DNA of 64,000 bases from Cucumis sativus (Eukaryota; Streptophyta; Magnoliopsida; Cucurbitales; Cucurbitaceae), in assembly GCF_000004075.3 (NCBI RefSeq), contig NC_026657.2:31094408-31158407 (forward strand). The letters run 5' to 3'. This document shows, piece by piece, positions 12,811 to 23,070 of the stretch (positions within the stretch are counted from its first letter, which is position 1; each line of letters begins with the position of its first letter). The notes under the pieces were generated by a model. That model made no database searches and had not been told where the DNA came from. It worked only from the letters and a program-made list of their open reading frames with translations. The position numbers and the translations under genes were made by a program.

Positions 12811-15440
12811 ACCTTTTTTAACACATCAATTATGGAGTTGGTCAAATCTCCAACTTTTTTAGAGAAAGATTATGTTCATTATCATTGAGCTTAGCTAATC
12901 TTGGCAAAAAAATTCAGAACAATACAAATGTTCGTTGAATTAAACTTTTGTTAACAAGTGATCTACCCTGCCAATGTTGTAATATTTTGGCTACTTTGTA
13001 TTTAATGTTTGTTTGTTTATATTAATTTAATGAAATAAAATTGTGTCCAACTCATTGTCTTTCACTGTTGATGGATATTTTCATAATATTAGGTCCAAAA
13101 CAGTACACAAAATTGCATCAATAACTGTGAACTATATATGTTTAAATAAAACAGAACACCCATTCATATTTCAATTAGTATTAATTAATTTTGAGTTGTG
13201 GATATATATCTTTCATAGTATCATATAATTTAGAATGTACAAACAATTTGAAATTGATAAAATATTAGATAAAAGTAGCCTTAAAGCTACGATATCATAA
13301 ATTTATGAGCTTATTCCACCAGTTTCCAAATTGGTCAAACTTATTTTTGTTAAATTTTTATTTTATTGAAACTTATATAAATTTATTTTTGAAACATTTT
13401 TAAGAATAAAAGAACAAACTAAAATATTTCCGAGCTATAACAAAATTTTGGAGGATGCCATTTATAGTTACTAATAGATTTTTATCACTATAATTTAAAT
13501 TTTTTTTGCTTATATTGTAAATATTTTGTAGAATTTGCTATTCTCGAAAGTTTCTCTTTATTTTTTTATAAAACAAATTAGTAGGCAAATTAGTTAGGTT
13601 TAAATTGAACGGTAAACTTTTTAAAAATCATTAATTCAAGAATTCTTAAAGTAAGGACTGTATCAATATAAACTCTAAAATTCGATAAATGTGTTAATTT
13701 TGGGACACTGGCAAAGAAAAAATAAATTATGATAATAGAGTTTATATCACTATATTTTCTAAATTACAAAAATAGCAAATTTAAAAAATTGATGATGCTC
13801 TAACAATAGTCTAATACCATTAATTACTTATCACATTTACCATATACAAAAAAAAAAATGTCATTGACTATTTTTTTAAAATGCTTTTGTTATCTGATCT
13901 AATTTTCAATTAATTCACCCATTTCATTACATCCCATTTTACACTTATAAATATATCAATTTAATCACTAACATTATAAACAAATGAATTAGATAAAACC
14001 TAAATTTTGATTGATGGTAATAAAATTATGAAAATATATACGAATATAAGAAAATAAAATATATAATAATGATGTATTTTGTTAAATTTAAAAAGAGTGG
14101 AATTGTTGAATGAAGATTTCAAAAAGTCTACTTATCCTTTTATTTATTTGGATTAATTTAGGAAGATTGGTTAAGGAAAAGGAAAGAGAGGGTCAAAATG
14201 AGGGGAAAATAAGAAAAAGAAAAGTGGCTTGTGGAGTGTAGATGGAAGTTTCCCGTTACTTTTTGTTATTATTATAAAATACTATGCTTATGTAATAATT
14301 GGAGGATTTGGGAAAGTGAGAAGACGCTCAACTAACCTCAACAATCTCTTCCTTCTTCTTCTTTGTCCTTAAAGCGTTATTTTCTATGCGGTTTGAGTGA
14401 GTCTAAAACTTGAAGCCATCTCTCAATTTTCGTTTTCTTTTACTTTCTTTCATTTTATTTTTGGACCCCAAAGTTTCGTATCCTTTTAATTCTATTATCA
14501 TTAATCAACTTCTTCCAAGTTACGTTATCACAAACCAAACATTTATAATTAAACTCACATGACTCATTCAAATAACTTCCCCATCATAATTGGAAGTTAA
14601 ATAATATTATTATCATTTTTTATTTGTGCCAATCTCTTTTCCACGCTATATTATTTTCTTTTACTTGTGTATGTACAAAGCTATTATATATTATATTATG
14701 GAGATGAAATGGGGAAAGTTCCTGAGACATGACCATAACCAAGCTTAGGTATTTGCTCAACAGTTTTCTCTCTACGTATCTTCAATTTTATTGTCTCACA
14801 TTTTTAATCAATATTTCTATGTGTTTCTTTCTATTAACCAAATGTTAATTTTTTTCAATTATATTCTAAATTTACTTTAAAATGTCAATAAGTCAACTTA
14901 CAATATAAAAAATTCAATTGTTTTTGCATTCTATGATTGAACTACTAAAAGACGAATGGTTCAAAAAAATATTCAAGCAACATTTCAATAAATGAAAAAG
15001 TAGAGACAGTAAGACTCACTTTTGTTAACTTTTGGAATAATAATCTTGACTAAAACTCTTTTTCCAAATTTGTATATATAATCAATGACGTAAAGATTGA
15101 CAATTCGATTCTTGAAAAGAAGGCGTAGTTTTATGTTTTAACTTTATATTATTAATATAGTAATCGTAAGAAAACTAATGAAATACTTGTAAAAATGCAA
15201 ATATTGTATAATTAAAAAGTTGCTTAATTAGTTTGATTGATTAAAGAAATAAAATGTTTGAAATTAGGGAGAAGAGGGCCTAAAATGATGTGTGTAATTG
15301 AAAGTGCATGAAAAAGTACGAAATTACCCCTCCACAATAACTGCCTGAATAACCAAACTTGTTCTTCTTAAAGAAGAATCCCAAGAAAATCCGGTCTCTC
15401 CTCACTGAATCGCGTGCAAGAGATCCACGAAGACGTTCGC
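12811..15440. other. Spacer between the tandem HVA22 genes
   Basis: It begins with the 3' UTR of the upstream gene (AATAAA-like signal near 13033). The rest is AT-rich with no gene. The stretch 13450-13860 contains segments resembling the repeat at 63439-63612 (ATAGATTTTTATCACTATA, TTTGCTATTCTC, and AAAAATAGCAAATTT in the opposite sense), suggesting degraded copies of the same repeat family. Confidence 0.5.
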
Positions 15441-15447
15441 CGCAAGA

Positions 15448-15451
<4 letters not shown>

Positions 15452-15489
<38 letters not shown>
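15452..15489. repeat. CT microsatellite in the presumed 5' UTR/promoter of the second HVA22 gene
   Basis: About 19 uninterrupted CT units, about 440 bp upstream of the ATG at 15929. It lies in a pyrimidine-rich stretch (15450-15620) typical of plant 5' leaders. A leader intron between about 15740 and 15873 (GT...TTTCAG) is plausible. Confidence 0.9.
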
Positions 15490-15491
<2 letters not shown>

Positions 15492-15928
15492 AAACTCCAT
15501 AACTATATCTTCTCTTCTTCTCAATCTCCATTCCCTTCACGCCATTCCAAATCCTTTCCCTCAACCCTTCAAACTCCACTTTCCTCCTCCTCCTCTTCCA
15601 TTGCTTCACCCTCTCCTCTGCTTTCTCATCCGACAGTTTTCCCTCAATGTGACCCCTGCCCTCGGTGTCCGCTCAGAAATTTTGGGGGATTCCGTTTTTT
15701 CCCGAGTCAACTCAGCTAGTTTATTATTTCCTTCTCCTATACGGTATATCATTCCTGCCTTTTTCTTTTTTAATTTTGTTTCTTTACTGCTTATGCTTTT
15801 GGGACATTTGATATTGGATCTTGACTCGGTTCCGTCGGATTGAATGTTGGTGCTCTGTTGTTCAACTCTGTTTCAGCTGAAATTTGGCGGGAATTTATTT
15901 GTGTTCTGTAGTGAATTGGTGATTCACA

Positions 15929-18144
15929 ATGTTGGGAGAGTTGATGGTTCGATGCCTTCTGTAAGTTTTTTTCAGTTCCTTTGGTTCTTTTTATCTGGAG
16001 GTGAATTTTGTGATTGATGAATGATGATGATCAATGTAGGATGTTATTTGGCTATGCATATCCAGCGTTTCAATGCTACAAAACCGTTGTACAGAGTCGG
16101 ATCGAGATTCGCGAGCTTCAATTCTGGTGTCAATTTTGGTAACAACTAATCCATTATTTTTGCACTTCGATATGGTGAAATGGTTGATGATTTGTTTTTT
16201 CATCTGTAGTTGTTGACCTAATTGTTTTATTATTCGTCCTAATAATCCAGAATTTAATGATCGAATTACATTCTAATACTGATTTTTATTGTTTATTTAC
16301 ATGTTCAATTTTGATGAATATAATGATGATCGCCTTAGATTTTTGTGTTTTGGAATAACAATGGAAAGGGTTTTCTTGACGCTTTTTGTTGCTTTGGCTT
16401 TGGGGCTTTGCCTTTGTCTGCTTTGAACATTGAATTTGAGTTGCTTTCACTTCACTTTGTTTTTTTGTTACATTACTTTTAATTTGAATTCTTATTTATT
16501 TAATTTCTTGAAGGATCATTGTGGCCATCTTAACAGTTGTTGAGAGGATTGCTGACACTTTAGTAGCATGGTATGTGTAGCTTTATTTCTTTTCTTTTCT
16601 TTTCTTTTCAAAGGAATTTAAACTCTGTTGCATTTTTCATCATTTCACCTATGCTCAAAATTTATATTTAAAACCTTCTCAAGGTTGCCTATGTACGGAG
16701 AGTTGAAGCTGGCCCTATTTATCTATTTGTGGTATCCAAAGACTAAGGTAAGAAAAATGAATGAATCTAATCATTGTAATTAATGGTCCATTTGTTATTT
16801 GGATGAGCTTGTAGAAGACGAAAGAGAAAATTAATAGAAAAAATTCTAAGCACTATGAAATATGAAATATGGTCGTTTATATATAAATTAGAAACAAATA
16901 TTAAACCCCTTGAACTATATAAACATGGTATAAATTCATTTTATAGAACTAAAATTGAAACAAAATCTGAACCTTAGGTTAAATGAGTAACCTTGTCATT
17001 GAATTACTTAGGATTTTGTTACCATGTTATCTTTTGGTAGGTCAACTAACAGTTAACAGAATCAGGGACTATTTTACAACTAAAACCTTGATTTTGAAAA
17101 TTAAATGAATAATGAAATAGAGTATCTAAATCGCACTAAAAGAATAGTGTCTTCAATTTGCAAAGAATAATTATCTTTTTGTATTTAAGTATAGAAAACT
17201 TTGGCATCTTTTGGGGATAATGAATGATCTACTTGATTTTTGTGGAATTATTCCAATAGTAGCTTTAGAACAAGCTCCCTATATGTCCTGTAAAATCACA
17301 GGACATATAGGGAGCACGTAAACTATGAATAATGGTGTAAGTTGTTAGTTTTAATTTGAACACAACAATGTAAAAGCCGAGGAAAGGTGTTGTGTTTGTT
17401 AATGGGGGCTAAAACAATGCAGGGAACAGGGTATGTGTTCCAAACTTTGCTGCGGCCCTTGGTAGATAAACACGAAGTGGATATTGAACAGAAGATGGGG
17501 GATTGGAGAGTCAAGGCCTGGGATTTGGCCTTGTTCTACTGGAAAAACTGCACCGAATTGAGCCAATCAGCAATCGTCCAAGTTTTTAACTACTTGGCTT
17601 CTCAGCCCTCTAGGCCTGCAGCTTCAGCACCCCCACAAACAAGGGTAATTTTTCGATTATGAATTATCCTCCTCTTCGAAGAAAATTGGAAAGTGAAACT
17701 GCCCTTCTAGTTTTAGAAGCAAAACAAAATTACAAGGAAACAGCACTTGGTTTATCCCTTCTCTTTAAGACATTTACAAAAACCCTGCCAGGAACTGATC
17801 CCAGGCAAGAGTATCTATATTTCATTTGATTAGAGATGTAAATTGACATTTTGCAGAGGAACGAGCATCATCCAACTCCAAGTGCGCCACCAGCGCCACC
17901 GCCACCTCCAAACGAGCTGCCTTCGTTCTTCCGGAAACCTCCAAGGCAGAGCAAAGATTCGAGCAGGAGTAAGGCTAGGAAATGGTTTCCAAGTGCTCCT
18001 TTACTCGGTTCTAATAGTCGGCGTTCCACAGGCACGACGGAGGAATTTGATGTGCAATTTCCCCTCCATGACCAAACAAACTATTTTTACGAAGATCAAA
18101 ACCACAACCAAGCTCGATTCAGAGGATCGAAAAAAACCCATTAG
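15929..18144 (+). CDS. HVA22: HVA22-like protein (TB2/DP1/HVA22 family), downstream tandem copy with proline-rich tail
   Basis: Six exons with GT-AG borders: 15929-15960, 16040-16138, 16514-16570, 16684-16747, 17423-17644 and 17857-18144. They total 762 nt and 253 residues. It starts MLGELMVRCLLMLFGYAYPA, then has WCQFWIIVAILTVVERIADT and LKLALFIYLWYPKTKGTGYV, the membrane hairpin core of the family. A soluble region follows with DIEQKMGDWRVKAWDLALFY. The last exon adds a polar tail of about 95 residues, with a run of prolines (APPAPPPPPNELPSFFRK) and basic/serine-rich segments. Exon 2 is exactly the same length (99 nt) as in the upstream copy, as is exon 1 (32 nt), showing tandem duplication. 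Intron 4 carries a perfect hairpin (17274-17315). Likely role: ER membrane shaping or vesicle traffic (family knowledge). Confidence 0.92.
17274..17315. repeat. Perfect 18-bp inverted repeat with 6-nt loop in an HVA22 intron
   Basis: Left arm GCTCCCTATATGTCCTGT (17274-17291), loop AAAATC, right arm ACAGGACATATAGGGAGC (17298-17315). The arms are exact reverse complements and pairing stops abruptly at both outer ends. It lies inside intron 4 of the second HVA22 gene, about 107 bp before the acceptor. Confidence 0.97.
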
Positions 18145-18434
18145 AAGTTACAAAACAAAACTGTATAAAAGAAAAAAGGAACTGTAAACCCTCTCTCCAA
18201 CTCAAGGAAACATAAGATAGATTCATTTTGGAATTTTTTTCTTCAAACATTTACATCCTTTTTTTATTTTTATTTTTTCCTTCTTTTGTTTCTTCTTCTT
18301 CTTCTTCAACTGTATTATAGGGGTGGTGTATGTGTATATAATCATTAATTAATACACACAGAACAGAAACAGAAACAGAGATGATTGATATCAGTCGTAG
18401 AAGAGCTGTTTTGTATTTCCCCTGTTCGTCATTA

Positions 18435-18941
18435 TTAGACAAAATTGATCCCAACAACGCGAAATATCCGATCAAAAGCGTTGGTTATACTTGAAATTAT
18501 GGGCAGGTTGAGGAAGCTAAGACAAGCTGAAAATCTAAGCCAAATACGGCGGAGGAGGTGAGGTCCAGAGGAGCCTGGAGAGGAAGACATCGGCTGAAGA
18601 TAAGCCCACGCCGCCTGCTTCACTAGGCGGTTGCGGATCGAGATCTCGTACCCTGAATTCGCAGCAGAGACGGCGGTGGGGGAGCTGCTGGCGGTGGGCG
18701 ACGGCAAAATGTCTTTGAGGGAAGTGTATGCAAGGGAAGGAGACGACTCAGAGGAAGAGGATTTTATTGGGACGAGCTCGAAAGCCAAGGGTAACCGCGG
18801 GGAAGCTTCGGCACCGCGGGAGGACTTGGTGGCGGCGAGAAGGTTTAATTTAGATGGGACGGCGACGGGGACCGTGATGGAGTTTCTCCGGCGGAGGTTG
18901 GAGAACGGTGAGTCTGGTTTTAGAGCGGAGGTGTCGTCCAT
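18435..18941 (-). CDS. Plant protein of unknown function with a conserved ISIRNRLVKQAAWAYLQPM block
   Basis: Intronless frame of 168 residues starting MDDTSALKPDSPF. The N-terminal half is serine/proline/alanine-rich and probably disordered. Residues about 98-119 contain a block that looks like the conserved heart of the protein (SIRNRLVKQAAWAYLQPMS). The C-terminus (about 131-168) is hydrophobic with LRRIWLRFSACLSFLNLP and ends FDRIFRVVGINFV. GC content is far above the surroundings, supporting real coding. I believe similar small proteins occur in other flowering plants but cannot name the family. No catalytic motif is visible. It is convergent with the second HVA22 gene; the two stop codons are 290 bp apart, so their 3' UTRs may touch or overlap. 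The opposite-strand frame at 18631-18963 is a shadow. Confidence 0.75.
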   Translation of the reverse strand: MDDTSALKPDSPFSNLRRRNSITVPVAVPSKLNLLAATKSSRGAEASPRLPLAFELVPIKSSSSESSPSLAYTSLKDILPSPTASSSPTAVSAANSGYEISIRNRLVKQAAWAYLQPMSSSPGSSGPHLLRRIWLRFSACLSFLNLPIISSITNAFDRIFRVVGINFV

Positions 18942-19049
18942 GGCGGCGGAAACAGAGAGTTAGAGAGAGGAAAGTGGTGGGAAATGGAAGAGAAAAGAAG
19001 AAGAAGTAAGCGAGAGCATCGTAAGTGATTGTGGGTGGCGCGGTATTTG

Positions 19050-22000
19050 CATTAGGAACAAAACAATAATTATTGCACTAAAAATAAATAAATTGTCTCA
19101 ATCGTTGATTATTCTTTTTCTTTTAAATGTCAAAAAGGGCAAAAATAAAGTAAATAGAAAACAAATTCTCAAACTTAATATTAATTTTCAAATTCCCAAG
19201 AAAATAGTATTTTATTTTTAGGTGCTCGAAGCATATCTTTTCCTTTCTCATTCGAAGAGATTATTTAATTTAAAATATAATTAGTAGGCATTAAACTAAT
19301 CATGTAAATGATGAACGAGGAACTCCTTTTTCCATAATATTGATTTCTTAATCCCTTCTCTTTCCATTTAAAATCCACACAGTCCGGTCTCTTTCCACCT
19401 TCAAATAAATATGATAATTTAATTTTCAACAAAATTATTTGTGGTCTAATTTGATTGTATGCGAATATGATAGGGGCAACATGTATCATATTGAATGCTA
19501 TATTTGAACAAGAATAATTAATGAACTAATAATCTTACCTTTTTTTTTTTTTGTTAGTTTTAAATCATGTTCGTGAGATCAATATAATGAATATTCTTAA
19601 TACTTTATTAAAGCTATCATTGGATGTAGTTATGTTAAATTATTGTTTATACTTTATTTGAATTAAATTGTTTTTTTTCACCAAAAAAAAATTATTATTA
19701 TTATATTTGTTAAATTATAGAAGATCAACTCTTGGGTTAAACTTATGAACATTATATCAAACCCCAATGAATTTCTTTGCATCATATTAATTTTTTTTTT
19801 CAAACACCCATGTAATGATAAAAATATCATAATTAAGTTAAGCATAAACAATAATCTTAGCTATCTAGTTAACTCCCTCCTTCATGGTTAATATGACTGA
19901 TTTGCAAAATAAAAGGCTTTCATTAATTCTTTTTTGAAAAGAAGATTGAGATTAATCATATGACCATTTGGCATTTATGTAATGTCACCATATGATTTGA
20001 TTTGGTTGTTATCAAACTTTTTGTTGTTTTGTTTAATTTGTCCAGAGTCTATTTCCCCCCTCTGTTTAATCTTCTCTATTTCATTTTTTATTTAGAAAAC
20101 TAATGATAATGAAAATGAGAAACAGTAGGTCATGATACAATAATGATTAAACCAAGTCATAAAACAATAAAGTGACGTACAAAAATACAGCAAGACAAAA
20201 TTGAATCAAAGATGTAAAGAGATGGGTTGATATAAAATTGATAAAGGAAAATTACGATTGGATGACAATTAATTAAAGTTTGGTTATGCAACATATTTAG
20301 ATATGTTAAAAAACGTGGTTGATGGATAGAAAATGGTCCCATTGCTGCACCCCACATAGACCATGGCTGGGTTGTCACTGTGGTAGGGAAAAACAAAGGC
20401 ATTTCATTTTGTGGCCCTAAACCATCTCTATCCCATGATCCCATTTCCCCCAATTGCTTTGCTTTCATTTTAGGATTCTTTGTTGTGGCTTTGAGAATGC
20501 CACATCTATATATATGTCTCTCCTTGTATGTATGGATATATATGTCTCTCCTTGTATGTATGGATCAACGATCCAATTTTCAATCCACCGTGCATTTCTA
20601 TATACATATCTTCGTTATTTTTATCTTTCATATTTATGAAAACTCTAATCTCGTTTTAAATTTAGGGTATATGTGTTTTAATTATTGAAGAAGTTGTTTA
20701 ATAAATATATAAGTAGATTCTCTACCTATTAAGATATCGATGTATATATGTATAGTTTTGATCTTGTGCTTGACTAAATGAAATTAAAACATAGTTACTT
20801 TTGGGTGAAATTAAAACATAGTTATATAGATATGTGATGAGTTTAGAAAAAAGAAAGTATAGAAGAATACAAAAGTAATGATATTTGCACATGCACTAAA
20901 GAATGCTAGGGAGGAGTATTACTCTTACCAACAAAGGCTCTTATATAGTCTAGGGTTAATCATTTGTGTGAATCTCTTTATTTTTTTCAATTATGTTTGA
21001 GAATGCATTTATCTAAACCACTTTTTAAAATCAAAATGTTATATTTTAATGCATTTACATGAGGTTGGGCATCTAAGAAAAACTTCAAAAATTAACTGTA
21101 TATGAAAAGAAAGATTTGAAAATAATTGTAAATAGATAGAGTGCACATGGTGAAAAAGTATACAATTATAGATGATAAGTGAGAAATAAAAAAGAAAGTT
21201 AAAGTATATTTAAATGAAGAGATTAATGAGAATAATATGAATAGACAAGTCTATAAAAACACTAAAAACACACACGTACGTACACACTTAACAAAAGAAT
21301 AAATGGTAGGTAAACCCTATGAATTAAGGTTAGGGTTTTTGTAAAGAGATATATGCTTGAGTTGATAGTACTTTAACAGTTTTTTAATTTGATTGTTGCC
21401 TTAGGAGCAACTATGTTTTGATATGAAGTTTATATATATATAAAGTTTCTAAAGCTCTCCTTAATTAGTTGCTTTTTTGTACAACACTTTAGACTAAGAA
21501 AAAAGTATTTAGATTAACAATAGCATTTTATGTAAGAAATATTGTTGACCATTTAAAAGCATATTTACCAAAATGTTTAATGTAGAAAATGGCATGAATA
21601 GAAATTGAAGGAAGAAAATGATAAATAATTCTCCCATTGTTAAACTTTATTCCATGTCCCTTTTCTTCATCTTTTTTATTGTTTATTTTATTCTCCTTTT
21701 TGTCTTTTTATTCAAACAAACTCATCCCTATGATATTAAATTTTAGTGCCCATTTCAACTACTAGTAAGAAAATCATAAAACATTTAGCAAAATTTTATA
21801 ACTTATCCGTTACCGTTATTGATAGGCATTGTATTATTCATCAATGATAGAATTTAAACTTTTACTATTATTTTAGTTCATTTTGTTATATTATAAAACC
21901 ACCCATATCTTTACATCTTAGATCTATATTATTATTATATTCCTATAGATTAATTAAACATAAAAACCAAGGAAACAAGTTATCATTAATACTTGTATAA

Positions 22001-22800
22001 TATAAAATTACCAACATTTTAGGTTTCAAAATTGAATCTTTGTTTATTAATTTATATATCCTTTTACAAACTTATTCGATGTATTCACAAAAAAATTTAT
22101 ATCGATACTTTTGTAAAATTAAGATTCTTTTATATCCATTTTTTCTATCATCCAATCCTTTGTTGTTTTTATATATACTAGGTAAAAAAAAGAGGTTCAA
22201 CTTTTACCAATAAAATAGTACACCAATGGTACTCCTTTTGTTTTGTTTTTTCTTTTTTCACTATACAATTTTTCTATTCCTTTTATTTGGTCACTTAAAA
22301 GTTTTTCTTTTCTCATCTCGTATTATTTTTATTTCGAATATTGGTGAAAATTTAGGTAATGCATTATAACTATTATTTACAAATACATTGATATTATATC
22401 TGTAAGAGTTCTTGAAAACTTCATGTTTGAAAACGAATAGACATCACGCTTCTGATAGAAAAGATGAACTACTTCTTCTATAAGCAATTGATTTCAAGAT
22501 GAAACTCCATGTCATCTAATATAGTATGAGAGTCCATAAAGTTCAAACAGAGTATGTGGTTCAACAAAAAAGTTATAATATGATCCGATAATGTGAATCG
22601 TAACTCTTAGTTCTATTTGAATAAAACAAAAGTAGTCCCATGTACACCCAACTATACATTATACATTAGTCCATACTTGTTCCCCAATAATATGAAATCA
22701 AAACAAACAATAACCAAAATCAAATTGATTACTAAAATATGCAAAGGTATGAAATAAAATACTACGCAATTTAAAAATAAAAAATCAAATAATACAACAA
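19050..22800. other. Intergenic region
   Basis: AT-rich spacer with no supported gene. It contains a perfect 28-bp tandem duplication (20509-20564). At 21800-21880 the pattern TTGATAGGCATTG...TCAATGATAGAATTT resembles the GATAGA-type repeat at 63439-63612 and may be a remnant. Confidence 0.55.
20509..20564. repeat. Tandem duplication, 28 bp x 2, perfect
   Basis: The unit beginning TATATATGTCTCTCCTTG is repeated exactly at 20509-20536 and 20537-20564. The lack of any mismatch suggests a recent duplication. Confidence 0.95.
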
Positions 22801-22821
22801 AATTTTCCAAATTAGAGAAAT

Positions 22822-22883
22822 TGGGCCTGAAATGGAGGAAGTTAGAGATGGGCGGAGGAAACAGTAACATCGAACGAAGCCCA
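22822..22883 (+). promoter_or_regulatory. GGCCCA-type promoter motifs of the peroxiredoxin gene
   Basis: TGGGCC (22822-22827), GGGCGG (about 22850) and GCCCA (22879-22883) lie 190-250 bp upstream of the ATG. Such site II-like motifs are common in promoters of nuclear genes for plastid proteins and housekeeping genes. No good TATA box is seen. Confidence 0.4.
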
Positions 22884-23070
22884 AAAGTAGAAGTTTGAAT
22901 GACCATATTATCCTTCATCTTCTGTATCTTGAGAACTTTGGGAGATTGCCCTTCAACTCTCGAGTGTGTGGAGGTGAAGGCTGTTAAGTTATCCAGCCAG
23001 CGCTTCTCTTCTTCACTTCACTTATCCATTTCTCCGCCTTACCCTCATTTTGTGCTGCTTATTCCCCCTC

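Noticed and set aside
15280-15609. 109-codon minus frame with a RERERE run
   Set aside because: The run is the CT microsatellite read in reverse.
17274-17315. MIR160-like precursor
   Set aside because: GCTCCCT and TATG recall the miR160 core, but the rest differs, the arms are only 18 bp, and perfect self-pairing without flanking pairing does not fit that family.
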